Origin: Lutibacter sp.
Lineage (GTDB): Bacteria > Bacteroidota > Bacteroidia > Flavobacteriales > Flavobacteriaceae
Direction of reading: 5' to 3'
DNA length: 39,216 nt
Assembly: GCA_002733665.1 (NCBI GenBank)
Contig: NVWM01000002.1
Location: forward strand, 184,148-223,363
Shown here: positions 7,244 to 15,043 of the stretch, in pieces
How positions within the stretch are numbered: position 1 is the first letter of the stretch
Layout: the number at the start of each line of letters is the position of its first letter
Notes under the pieces: model-generated
Seen by the model: only the letters and a program-made list of their open reading frames with translations
Told to the model about the DNA's origin: nothing
Database searches by the model: none
Translations under genes and position numbers: made by a program

Positions 7244-8836
7244 ATGAAAAATACTATCCAATTATTACTTTTAATCACATTTCTTTTTACTTCAAATTTT
7301 ACTAATGCTACGTCAATTAACAAAAACAAGGAATTAGTCGAAGGAATGAAAATTGAAAGGACATTGTCAGCATCTGAAGAACATAATTACACAGTAAATT
7401 TAGAAAATGGTATGGCAATATTGGCTGAAATTGCTCAAAATGGAATTGACCTTGTTATAGATATTTACAGTCCAAGTGGTAAACTTATAAACCAAATTGA
7501 CAGTCCAAATGGAGCAAACGGCATTGAACCAATTAATTTTATAGCCAATAAATCTGGAGAGTATAAATTTGTAGTCCGTACACTTGACAGAAATGTCAAA
7601 AAAGGGAAATATGTAATAACTGTAAACAAAATCTTATCATTAGAAAATAATGCCAAACGCATTGCTAAAAAAGAACTTCCAACTCAAACTTTATATAATT
7701 TATGGGAAGCATCATTAAACGATAAAAATGCAATAGACACTTTCATCAATAAACAAACCGAAAAACATATTATTGAGCCAATAAAAGGAAATGATTCAGA
7801 TATGCTAATTACTTACTTTTGTGTACCTGATGAAGATACCGAATATGCTATGCAAAGTGGAGGTCGTGATTTTTTAGGATTGAGATTTCGTAGGTTAGGA
7901 AAAACGAAACTCTTTTTTGTTACACAAATGGTTGCAAACGATGCTCGTTTTAATTACGGCTTCAATTTTTTTAAACTTTATAAAGCAGGTCCTAATGGAG
8001 AAATTGAAACACGTGATGTTGTACATTCTTATGATGGATTAGTTGTTATGCCTAATGCACCTAAACAACCTTATATTATTGAAAAAGAAGGTGTTTCTAA
8101 AGGTAAGGTTTCGGAAATGTCTATTAAAAGTTCATTCTTGAATGAAGAACGAAAAATCACAGTGTATACGCCTGCAAATTATAATGAAAAACTACCTCAC
8201 AATTTATTAATTGTTTTTGATGGAGAATCTTATGGTGGAAGAATCGGAAGAAGAGCAAGAATACCAACGCCTACTATTCTTGACAATTTAATATCCGAAA
8301 ATAAAATCACACCAACAATTTCAATTTTAGTTTGGAATATGGGTAAAAGAGGTAAAGACTTAACAAGTGAAGAGTTTTCAAATTTTATTGCTAAAGAATT
8401 GATTCCTTGGACTCGCTCAAATTATAATATTCATCCAAAATCAAATAATGTCATCGTTGCAGGTTCGAGTAGAGGTGGTTTCGCTGCAAGTTATATCGCT
8501 CTAAATAATTCTGATATTATTGGAAATGTCCTTTCGCAATCTGGTTCATACTGGATAAAAGGAACTAAAGATGAAAATCATTGGATATACCCAAAAGATG
8601 AAGGAAAGTTAATTAAAGCATATAAAAATAGTAAGAGATTACCAATAAAATTTTATATGGATATTGGACTTTATGACGCTGGTGCGTCAATGCTTGGAAT
8701 GAACAGAGAGTTTCGAGATATTTTAGAAATAAAAGGATATGAAGTAGATTATAACGAATTTAATGGAGGACATAGTTACGTAAACTGGAGAGGAACATTT
8801 TCAAACGGACTAATATCATTAATCGGAAAAGAATAA
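7244..8836 (+). CDS. Cassette C8: secreted esterase (PF00756-type) with N-terminal PPC-like domain
   Basis: 530-aa exported alpha/beta hydrolase. A signal peptide (1-22) is followed by a beta-rich PPC-like prepeptidase domain (about 30-130, with IDLVIDIYSPSGKLI and SGEYKFVVRTL), a linker region, and an esterase domain like enterochelin/ferric-siderophore esterases (about 285-530). The nucleophile elbow is AGSSRGG with Ser409; Asp473 or Asp478 and His510 (GGHSY) complete the triad. The likely reaction is hydrolysis of an ester in the periplasm; the substrate is unknown. ATG 7244 lies 40 bases after the core GTT, and the stop is three bases before the next inverse arm. It is one of the largest cassettes in the array. 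Confidence 0.82.
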   Translation: MKNTIQLLLLITFLFTSNFTNATSINKNKELVEGMKIERTLSASEEHNYTVNLENGMAILAEIAQNGIDLVIDIYSPSGKLINQIDSPNGANGIEPINFIANKSGEYKFVVRTLDRNVKKGKYVITVNKILSLENNAKRIAKKELPTQTLYNLWEASLNDKNAIDTFINKQTEKHIIEPIKGNDSDMLITYFCVPDEDTEYAMQSGGRDFLGLRFRRLGKTKLFFVTQMVANDARFNYGFNFFKLYKAGPNGEIETRDVVHSYDGLVVMPNAPKQPYIIEKEGVSKGKVSEMSIKSSFLNEERKITVYTPANYNEKLPHNLLIVFDGESYGGRIGRRARIPTPTILDNLISENKITPTISILVWNMGKRGKDLTSEEFSNFIAKELIPWTRSNYNIHPKSNNVIVAGSSRGGFAASYIALNNSDIIGNVLSQSGSYWIKGTKDENHWIYPKDEGKLIKAYKNSKRLPIKFYMDIGLYDAGASMLGMNREFRDILEIKGYEVDYNEFNGGHSYVNWRGTFSNGLISLIGKE

Positions 8837-8839
8837 ACC

Positions 8840-9032
8840 TGTACATAACAATGTATAAAAATAATAAGGGCTAAGTGCCAAACCAAAAGTTGGTGCATTT
8901 TAATAAAGTTCGCCAAATTTACAATTTTGCGTTTATTTGAATTAAGGAAAAAATTATAAATTTGGCTAAGTGCTAAACTGGAAATCAAGTGCGTTTTAAC
9001 CCCTTACTATTCTTATACTAGACGTTGTAATT
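8840..9032 (+). repeat. attC-like element 8 (long class)
   Basis: 193-bp site between C8 and C9: inverse core TGTACAT-AAC (8840-8849), core GTT-GTAATTC (9024-9033). The centre repeats that of element 3, including AAATTTACAATTTTGCGT (8916-8933) and AAATTTGGCTAAGTGCTAAA. The left arm is exactly complementary to the C8 start. Confidence 0.8.
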
Positions 9033-9403
9033 CATTGTTCAGAAAAATTAAACGCAGGAAAAAAAAGCGAATTGAAATTGTGAAATTAATAGAATAAAAC
9101 CCAAAAAATCACTCAAATTCTGAATTGAAAATCTTTGCGGAATTTACTCAAGTTTGGAATTTAGCAATTTTGGGGAAACTAAATTTTACTGAACACTCTT
9201 TTGAGAATTATCAAGAAAACGGAATTGAAAATTTTTACCGAATCAAAACGTTTGAATTTACTCAAACTCGAAACCAAAAAAAGCGGAATTTGTTCGCGAT
9301 TTTTTTTGAGAAAGTGTTTTAAAGTTAAAATGCAGGAAATTAATCAAATGTTGAAAAATTGAAAACGGAATCTAAATGTGTTTACTCAAATGTTTCACAA
9401 CAA
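9033..9403. other. Cassette C9: no convincing gene
   Basis: About 370 bases between two attC-like sites without a credible ORF. A 65-codon TTG-initiated frame (9125-9322) is present but consists of low-complexity repeats. The stretch contains recurring words of the type GGAATTTACTCAAGTTTG. A segment near 9109-9165 aligns with 11,740-11,790 in cassette C11 (ACTCAAATTCTGAATT versus ACTCAAACTCTGAATT, then GGAATTT..CAAGTTTG), so C9 and C11 share a non-coding family. Confidence 0.6.
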
Positions 9404-9543
9404 AATTACAACACCGTATAAAAAAAATTGCTTAATTTAGTCATTAATAAAAAGTTCGTTGCATTTTTATCAACTTCTGAATTTCCGTTGGAAATTCCTC
9501 GTCGACAAAAACGCAACTATTTTTATACAAAAACGTTGTACAC
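9404..9543 (+). repeat. attC-like element 9
   Basis: Site between C9 and C10: inverse core AAATTAC-AAC (9403-9412), core GTT-GTACACA (9535-9544). Central hairpin GGAAATTCC region at 9489-9498. Left arm to C9 start 6 of 7, right arm to C10 end 6 of 7. Confidence 0.8.
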
Positions 9544-9579
9544 AAGCCGAGAAAACCGAATAAACAAGAAAGAAAATAT

Positions 9580-11475
9580 ATGAAAGAAAACAAATTAATT
9601 GCTTCCATTGTTGTTTTTAAAGAATTACACGATAACAATAAAGACATATATGACATCATTTCGGAATTCATTAAAGCGGGAATAATTCATCAAAAAAAAT
9701 GGGTATTTAATGCCACAGAAATAACACTATTATTAGAAAATATATTTGATTTTAAATTACCAGAAGCCGTAATTAAAACTACCTTAAAAAAAAGACTAAT
9801 TAAATCTAAGTTCTTAACATTTGAAGATGGTTCTTATAATGTAACAAATATTGAAGCAAAAATAGACCCACATTTTGAATCCAATTACGAAAATAAGAAA
9901 TCTTTATACAAGAAAACTGAAGAAGAATTTGTTAAATATGTTGAAGATGAAAAAGAGAAAAGTTTATCGAAAACAGAAATTAACGAAATTAGAAAAAACC
10001 TTAATCAGTTCTTATTAGGCAACGGTGTTAATGAAAAATATACACAAGAGATAAGTTCATATATCATAAAAAATAAAGACAATAAAGAATTTAAAGAACG
10101 ACTGAATGTTGTTAAAGAAGGTTTAGTTCTGTACACAGGAATAAGGTATACAGCGGATATTAACGAATTAGGAAAATGGAATAATGAACTAACAATATTT
10201 TTAGATACAGAAATACTTTTTTACTTCTTTGGTTATAACGGAGAGGTTTACAAAGAGATCTTTAACGATTTCTATAAACTAATTAGAGAAATTAACACCA
10301 ATTCAGAAAAAAAGAAAATAAAACTTAAATACTTTGAAGAGACGGAACAAGAAATTTATAATTTCTTTCACGTTGCATCTTTAATTATTGACAACAAAAC
10401 ATCTTTAAATCCTTCAAAAACAGCGATGAAGGAAATAGTAAATGGATGTGTTACGAAAAGTGATATTATAGTAAAAAGAAATAATTTTTTTATAACTTTA
10501 AAAACAGCAGGAATATTAAAAGAAGATGAAATTGACTACTATAAAGATTATTCTCACAATATTGAAGGAACCGAAATCCTTAAGGAATTAAAACAAATGT
10601 CTGCTGACAAAAAAAGAGAATTTAATGAAGAAGGGTGTTTAAATCATTTAAAACTATTTACAAAGATTAATACCTTAAGAAAAGGTGTTAATAATCAAGG
10701 TTTCGATAAAAGTAAATACATAATATTAACAGGTAATAGGTTCATTCATTATCTCGCTCACAACAAGCATATAAAAGACAATGAAAAAGATATTCCTTTT
10801 GCAACCGACATTGACTATATCACCGACAAATTTTGGTTCAAATTAAAAAAAGGTTTTGGGGAAAGTGATGATGTTCCAAAATCGTTTGATATTGTAACTA
10901 AAGCCCAAATTGTTCTATCAACACAAATCTCTAATACTGTACAAGAAAAGTATACAGCACTTAATGAAAGATATAAAGCAGGGAAAATTACAAAGGAGGA
11001 AGCAATATCTTTAAACTATGAATTACGAGAAAGTACATTAAAACCAGAAGACATAACAGAAGTAACTATAACTGATAGTTTATATTTTATCAATAATTTT
11101 TCAATAGAAGACCATATTAGAGAACAGACTATTTTAAAACAAAAAGTTGCGGAAGGAGAAATTGCAAAACTTGAAATAAAACGAAGAGACTTAAAGGAAA
11201 GGACAAAAATAATTAAACCAAAGAAAATAAAGTATAGAATAATTGCATCTTTTTACTATTTTTTATTGTTTAGTTTGCTTTTTGTAACTTTTTATTTTGC
11301 TTATAAACTGCTGATTTTCATTATTGAACCAAGTGATAGTAAATTGTCAATTATCGGGTTTGTTATTGGAGTAATATTGGCATTAATTCCTTTATACAAA
11401 TTTCGAAAGCAAATTAAATCATTTATAACTAAAAAAATCAAACTGAATTTTAAGAAAACGATTGAAAAACAATAG
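9580..11475 (+). CDS. Cassette C10: large protein with PIN-like domain and two C-terminal TM segments
   Basis: 631-aa protein. Residues 1-95 look like a winged-helix or helical N-terminal domain. Around 203-235 the stretch ELTIFLDTEILFYFFGYNG resembles the first strand and acidic residue (Asp209) of a PIN-like nuclease. Further acids could come from EETEQEI (253-259), and the later ILTGNRFIHYLAHN and TDIDYITDKFWFKL blocks look like the distal PIN acidic region. Two hydrophobic segments (about 553-580 and 587-606) near the C-terminus anchor it in the membrane with a basic tail. Similar PIN-like proteins occur in defence islands, so an RNase effector is plausible; this is inference and no close homologue is recalled. 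It is the sole gene of the longest cassette. Confidence 0.7.
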   Translation: MKENKLIASIVVFKELHDNNKDIYDIISEFIKAGIIHQKKWVFNATEITLLLENIFDFKLPEAVIKTTLKKRLIKSKFLTFEDGSYNVTNIEAKIDPHFESNYENKKSLYKKTEEEFVKYVEDEKEKSLSKTEINEIRKNLNQFLLGNGVNEKYTQEISSYIIKNKDNKEFKERLNVVKEGLVLYTGIRYTADINELGKWNNELTIFLDTEILFYFFGYNGEVYKEIFNDFYKLIREINTNSEKKKIKLKYFEETEQEIYNFFHVASLIIDNKTSLNPSKTAMKEIVNGCVTKSDIIVKRNNFFITLKTAGILKEDEIDYYKDYSHNIEGTEILKELKQMSADKKREFNEEGCLNHLKLFTKINTLRKGVNNQGFDKSKYIILTGNRFIHYLAHNKHIKDNEKDIPFATDIDYITDKFWFKLKKGFGESDDVPKSFDIVTKAQIVLSTQISNTVQEKYTALNERYKAGKITKEEAISLNYELRESTLKPEDITEVTITDSLYFINNFSIEDHIREQTILKQKVAEGEIAKLEIKRRDLKERTKIIKPKKIKYRIIASFYYFLLFSLLFVTFYFAYKLLIFIIEPSDSKLSIIGFVIGVILALIPLYKFRKQIKSFITKKIKLNFKKTIEKQ

Positions 11476-11482
11476 TATGCCA

Positions 11483-11617
11483 GTGTACAACAAAGTATAA
11501 AAATAATAGTCGAAATAGTAGTAAATATGAACATTGTAGTCCGCAACAACATTAGTAGTAAATTGAAAAATCCTGCTTCCGAAATCGGCTACTATTCTTA
11601 TACAAACCGTTACCATT
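11483..11617 (+). repeat. attC-like element 10
   Basis: Site between C10 and C11: inverse core AGTGTAC-AAC (11,482-11,491), core GTT-ACCATTT (11,609-11,618). The centre has TTGAAAAATCCTGCTTCC in place of the usual palindromic hairpin. Left arm to C10 start 6 of 7; right arm to C11 end 7 of 7. Confidence 0.78.
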
Positions 11618-12028
11618 TATTGACGGAAAAAATCTAAAACCGTAAAAAAATCGTTTAAAAAAGTGATTTTGCAGGAAAATAAGAATTGAATAAAAAGGTT
11701 TGAAAATAATTGAAAAATGAAACTCAATAAGGCGGAATTATTACTCAAACTCTGAATTCTCAATATTGTGGAATTTGAGCAAGTTTGTGAAATCTGACAT
11801 TGTATGTGGAACAGAATTTCGCTCGTTTTCAGTCAGTCGGAATTTAAACAAGTTTGCGGAATTTAAGCTCGTTTATGAAATCTGAATTGTATGCGGAACA
11901 GAATCTCGCTCGTTTTCAATCAGTCGGAATTTAGAAGTTTGTGGAATTAAAAATCGTTGCGGAATCAAAAATTGGAATTTACTCAAGAATAAAAAAAAAA
12001 GAGAATTACAAACTGAAGTAAGAGAAAC
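11618..12028. other. Cassette C11: no convincing gene
   Basis: About 410 bases without a credible ORF on either strand, bounded by matched cassette arms (ACCATTT at the start, AAATGGT at the end, 7 of 7). It contains an internal tandem duplication and many words like GGAATTT and CAAGTTTG shared with C9. It may be a decayed gene, a promoter-type cassette, or a small-RNA cassette; the sequence does not decide. Confidence 0.6.
11783..11946. repeat. Direct duplication inside cassette C11 (period ~88 bp)
   Basis: Two imperfect copies, 11,783-11,856 and 11,871-11,946. Shared features are GAAATCTGA..TTGTATG.GGAACAGAAT.TCGCTCGTTTTCA.TCAGTCGGAATTTA with only scattered substitutions and a small indel. 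Neither copy is open in a coherent reading frame. Confidence 0.8.
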
Positions 12029-12166
12029 AAATGGTAACAATGTGTAAAAATCATTGCTGCTAATCGCTCACTTGGGAAATTCCTACGGAATTTCTCCGTT
12101 CGTGATTTATTTAGTACCTTTGGTAAGTAAAACACGCAACGCTTCTTACACCGGACGTTAGCCACA
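12029..12166 (+). repeat. attC-like element 11
   Basis: Site between C11 and C12: inverse core AAATGGT-AAC (12,029-12,038), inner strand ATGTGTAAAAAT, central hairpin GGGAAATTCC-TAC-GGAATTTC (12,074-12,094), core GTT-AGCCACA (12,157-12,166). Both arms match their cassettes 7 of 7. Confidence 0.83.
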
Positions 12167-12180
12167 ATTAAAGACAGAAT

Positions 12181-13323
12181 ATGAAGAAAATAATGATGAA
12201 TTTACTAGTAACGATTTCCCTTTTTGTTTCATTTCAGAGTTGCGACAAAGAAAACATAGATAATACACCAGATATTAATAATACTGTCGAATTTGAAAAC
12301 TATATTCAAGGAGAAATGGATTCTCAAAAAATCCCAGCAATGTCTACTCTGATTTTTAAAGAAAATGACATTTTGTATGAAAATTATTTTGGAGAATCAC
12401 AGATGCAACAAAGCATATCGCTTGAGAATAATCATTTATTTCTATTGGCTTCAATCTCTAAAGTTGTTACAGCAACCGCTCTTCTTCAGTTAAATGAAGA
12501 CAATCTTTTTTCTTTGAATGACAATATTAATGACTACCTACCTTTTAATGTTAGTATTCCTAATCATCCAGAAAACATAACTTTTAAAATGCTTCTAACC
12601 CACACTTCTGCAATTGCAGATGGAAGTGCATTAGATGACCAATATTATTATGGAGAAGATAGCCCTGTAGAATTAAACTCTTTTCTTACAAATTACCTTA
12701 CGCCAAGTGGGAGTTTTTATAATGCTTCTGAAAATTTTTATAACTTTTCACCTGGTAGCGATTATGAATATAGTAATATAGGAAATGCATTAATTGGATT
12801 ATTGGTAGAGGAAATATCAGGAATGAATTTTAATAACTACTGTAAACAAAATATATTTAATCCGTTAGGGATGTACGAAACCTATTGGCGATTAGATGAA
12901 ATCTCTCAAACCATTGTACAGCCTTATAATTACATCAATGGTCAATACGAAGCAATTCAGCATTATACGTTTACAGATTACCCAAATGGCGGACTTAGAT
13001 CTACAGGAAAAGATATGTTTAAATTTTTAAAGGCTTTTATAAATAATGGTACTTCAAACAATCATCAATTATTAAATTCAAGCACAATCAATTCAATGAT
13101 AACACCTCAAATTCCTGCAATAGATAATGAAGTTGGGTTACATTTATTTCTAATGAATTCTGAAAATGGGTTGTGGGGTCACGATGGTGGAGAACAAGGA
13201 GTTGCAACAATTATGGCTTTTAATCCAAATACAAAAATTGGGACAATTATTTTAGCGAACCAAGGCGAAGTTGATTTAGACGAAATACTTATTGAAGCCT
13301 ATAAACTAGGGTTAAACTTATAA
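12181..13323 (+). CDS. Cassette C12: class-C beta-lactamase-family serine hydrolase, lipoprotein
   Basis: 380-aa envelope lipoprotein (signal with lipobox FQSC, Cys21) of the PF00144 beta-lactamase/D-Ala-D-Ala-carboxypeptidase-like family. The three active-site motifs are intact: SISK (Ser91, Lys94), YSN (Tyr197-Asn199) and HDG (His334-Gly336). The family includes AmpC, DD-peptidases and esterases; nothing here marks it as a resistance enzyme, and esterase or peptidase activity is equally likely. ATG 12,181 is 22 bases after the core GTT, and the stop is four bases before the inverse arm of the last full site. It is the last intact cassette of the array. Confidence 0.85.
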   Translation: MKKIMMNLLVTISLFVSFQSCDKENIDNTPDINNTVEFENYIQGEMDSQKIPAMSTLIFKENDILYENYFGESQMQQSISLENNHLFLLASISKVVTATALLQLNEDNLFSLNDNINDYLPFNVSIPNHPENITFKMLLTHTSAIADGSALDDQYYYGEDSPVELNSFLTNYLTPSGSFYNASENFYNFSPGSDYEYSNIGNALIGLLVEEISGMNFNNYCKQNIFNPLGMYETYWRLDEISQTIVQPYNYINGQYEAIQHYTFTDYPNGGLRSTGKDMFKFLKAFINNGTSNNHQLLNSSTINSMITPQIPAIDNEVGLHLFLMNSENGLWGHDGGEQGVATIMAFNPNTKIGTIILANQGEVDLDEILIEAYKLGLNL

Positions 13324-13327
13324 AAAC

Positions 13328-13463
13328 TGTGGCTAACACCGTGTATAATTAATGGCTAGTCCTCGCCTACTTACGAAAACCCTCGCGGATTTTCTATTCG
13401 GTTTTTATTTACTAAATTAGGTGCTTGAAAAAGCCACAAATCATACACAAACCGTTGGCAAAC
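13328..13463 (+). repeat. attC-like element 12 (last complete site)
   Basis: Inverse core TGTGGCT-AAC (13,328-13,337), inner GTGTATAATT (13,341-13,350) / AATCATACAC (13,439-13,448 region), central AAAACCC-TCGC-GGATTTT hairpin, core GTT-GGCAAAC (13,454-13,463). The left arm is exactly complementary to the C12 start. The right arm has no good partner downstream, as expected at the end of an array. Confidence 0.83.
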
Positions 13464-13505
13464 ATTAAAACGCTCACCAAAACCGTGTATAATTAATGGC
13501 TCTGC
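13464..13505 (+). repeat. Truncated terminal cassette remnant with left half of an attC-like site
   Basis: Only about ten bases after the core GTT-GGCAAAC, the sequence GCTCACCAAAACCGTGTATAA with ATTAATGGCT after it resumes the left half of a site and then stops in a poly-T stretch (13,506-13,515). The expected inverse arm would be GTTTGCC-AAC; CTCACCAAAAC is a decayed version. This marks the boundary between the array and the conserved chromosome (mpl). Confidence 0.65.
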
Positions 13506-13614
13506 CTTTTTTTTTAGTCTAATAAGATATTTCTTTTAATCAACTTTTTAAAAGTTGAACAAAGTATTGATATAGATTGTGAATTTTTTTTTGGTCTTAT
13601 AAGAAATTTTGACT

Positions 13615-14967
13615 TCAAACCAACGCTGCAACTTCATCAAAATTAATTCCGCCATAATTTCCAGAACTCATCAATAACAAAGTAGTATTATCAAGATTTT
13701 GAGAAAACAAAAACTCTTTAAATTCTGTCGGATTGGTATAAATAATCAAATCATCTCGCTGAAAAGCAGTTGCTATTTGTTGTTCGGTAACTTTCTCTAA
13801 TTTCTTAATCTCAACAGCATGTGGAGAATAAAATACGACTGCTATATCTGCTGCATCAAGAGCGCCAACGTATTCTTTTAAAAAATCAGCATTTAAACTA
13901 CTATAAGTGTGTAATTCTAAACACGCTAACAGTGTTCTATCTTTATATTGATTTTTCACAGCATCTGTTGTTGCTTTCACTTTTGAAGGTGAATGTGCAA
14001 AATCTTTAAACACTACAGATGAATCACTTTGAGCAATTTTCTCCAAGCGTTTATTTGCGCCTGTAAAACTAACAATCGCTTCATAAAAATCATCTTCATC
14101 TATTCCAACATGTTGACATATCCATTTTGCACCTGCAAGATTCTGTAAATTATGCTCTCCAAAAATTTCTAAAGGCAATTTTCCGTCAGAAGTATTTAAA
14201 AACGTAATTCCGTTTTCAATTTTGTATTCTGGAGTTTGATATGGATACTTTTTAATATGATTTGTACTTTCTTCAACTACATTCTTAACTTCAATATCCT
14301 CTTCATTATACACCATTATCCCTCCATTGACAATAGAATCTGTAAAAATTTTAAACTGATCTACATAATTTTCAAAAGTTGGAAAAACATTGATATGATC
14401 CCAAGCAATTCCACTCAACAAAGCAATGTTTGGCTTATACAAATGAAATTTTGGTCGTCTATCAATAGGTGAAGACAAATACTCATCACCTTCAAGAATA
14501 ATAAACTCATTTTCTTCGGTCAAATGCACCATCGTCTCAAAACCTTCTAACTGTGCGCCAACCATATAATCAACTTCCTTTTCGTGATAGTGCAACACAT
14601 GCAATATCATTGAAGTAATCGTTGTTTTACCATGAGAACCACCAATTACAACACGTGTTTTATCTTTTGATTGCTCATACAGAAATTCTGGATACGAATA
14701 AATTTTAACGCCCAATTCTTGCGCTTTCTTCAACTCTGGATTGTCTTCTTTTGCATGCATTCCAAGAACAATAGCATCTAAATCTGTAGTGATTTTTTCT
14801 TCAAACCAACCAAATTCTTTTGGCAATAAGCCTCTAGCATCTAATCGAGATTTAGAAGGCTCAAAAATAGCATCATCGCTTCCTGAAATCTCATATCCTT
14901 TTGCATCTAATGCCATTGCTAAATTGTGCATTGCACTTCCTCCTATTGCTATAAAATGTATTTTCAT
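13615..14967 (-). CDS. mpl: Mpl-type UDP-N-acetylmuramate:tripeptide ligase (peptidoglycan recycling)
   Basis: 450-aa Mur ligase family enzyme. It would join UDP-MurNAc to the recovered L-Ala-D-Glu-meso-DAP peptide with ATP in the cytoplasm. The N-terminal domain starts MKIHFIAIGGSAMHNLAMAL (the Mur-type Gly-rich loop), the ATP loop is GGSHGKTT (109-116), the catalytic-domain acids are in ILEGDEYLSSP, and the substrate block is SGIAWDHINVFPTF. The C-terminal domain contains DFAHSPSKVKAT. The length is normal for Mpl. It is transcribed towards the cassette array; a TAnnTTTG -7 element (CAAATTTA on the plus strand, 14,991-14,998) lies 24 bases before the start codon. MurC is the nearest alternative, but the absence of its usual GTHGKT and the DAP-ligase features favour Mpl. 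Confidence 0.9.
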   Translation of the reverse strand: MKIHFIAIGGSAMHNLAMALDAKGYEISGSDDAIFEPSKSRLDARGLLPKEFGWFEEKITTDLDAIVLGMHAKEDNPELKKAQELGVKIYSYPEFLYEQSKDKTRVVIGGSHGKTTITSMILHVLHYHEKEVDYMVGAQLEGFETMVHLTEENEFIILEGDEYLSSPIDRRPKFHLYKPNIALLSGIAWDHINVFPTFENYVDQFKIFTDSIVNGGIMVYNEEDIEVKNVVEESTNHIKKYPYQTPEYKIENGITFLNTSDGKLPLEIFGEHNLQNLAGAKWICQHVGIDEDDFYEAIVSFTGANKRLEKIAQSDSSVVFKDFAHSPSKVKATTDAVKNQYKDRTLLACLELHTYSSLNADFLKEYVGALDAADIAVVFYSPHAVEIKKLEKVTEQQIATAFQRDDLIIYTNPTEFKEFLFSQNLDNTTLLLMSSGNYGGINFDEVAALV

Positions 14968-15043
14968 TATTGATGTAATTTATTCTACCACAAATTTAAT
15001 CAATCTATAATATGATACTAATAATTTTAAGGTTTAGTTTAAT

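Noticed and set aside
9125..9322. 65-codon ORF in cassette C9
   Set aside because: TTG start without a ribosome site, low-complexity content built of a short repeated word, no protein-like pattern; homologous sequence in C11 is not open.
11301..12165. Minus-strand ORFs of 60-83 codons around elements 10 and 11
   Set aside because: They are antisense to the C10 gene or to the palindromic sites and have no start-site or protein-like support.
12181..13323. Antibiotic-resistance beta-lactamase in the array
   Set aside because: The family motifs are shared by esterases and peptidases, and nothing in the sequence points to beta-lactam hydrolysis.
1..13505. Repeats between genes read as transposon or MITE ends
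   Set aside because: Transposon ends would be the same in each copy. Here the outermost seven bases differ from cassette to cassette but are complementary within each cassette, and there is no transposase or target duplication.
1..13505. Regularly spaced repeats as a CRISPR array
   Set aside because: Spacing varies from about 270 to 1,900 bases and contains genes; the repeats are long, imperfect palindromes.
13541..13557. Hairpin CAACTTTT-T-AAAAGTTG as terminator of mpl
   Set aside because: Short and AT-rich stem without a T-run on the strand that mpl would need; kept as undecided.
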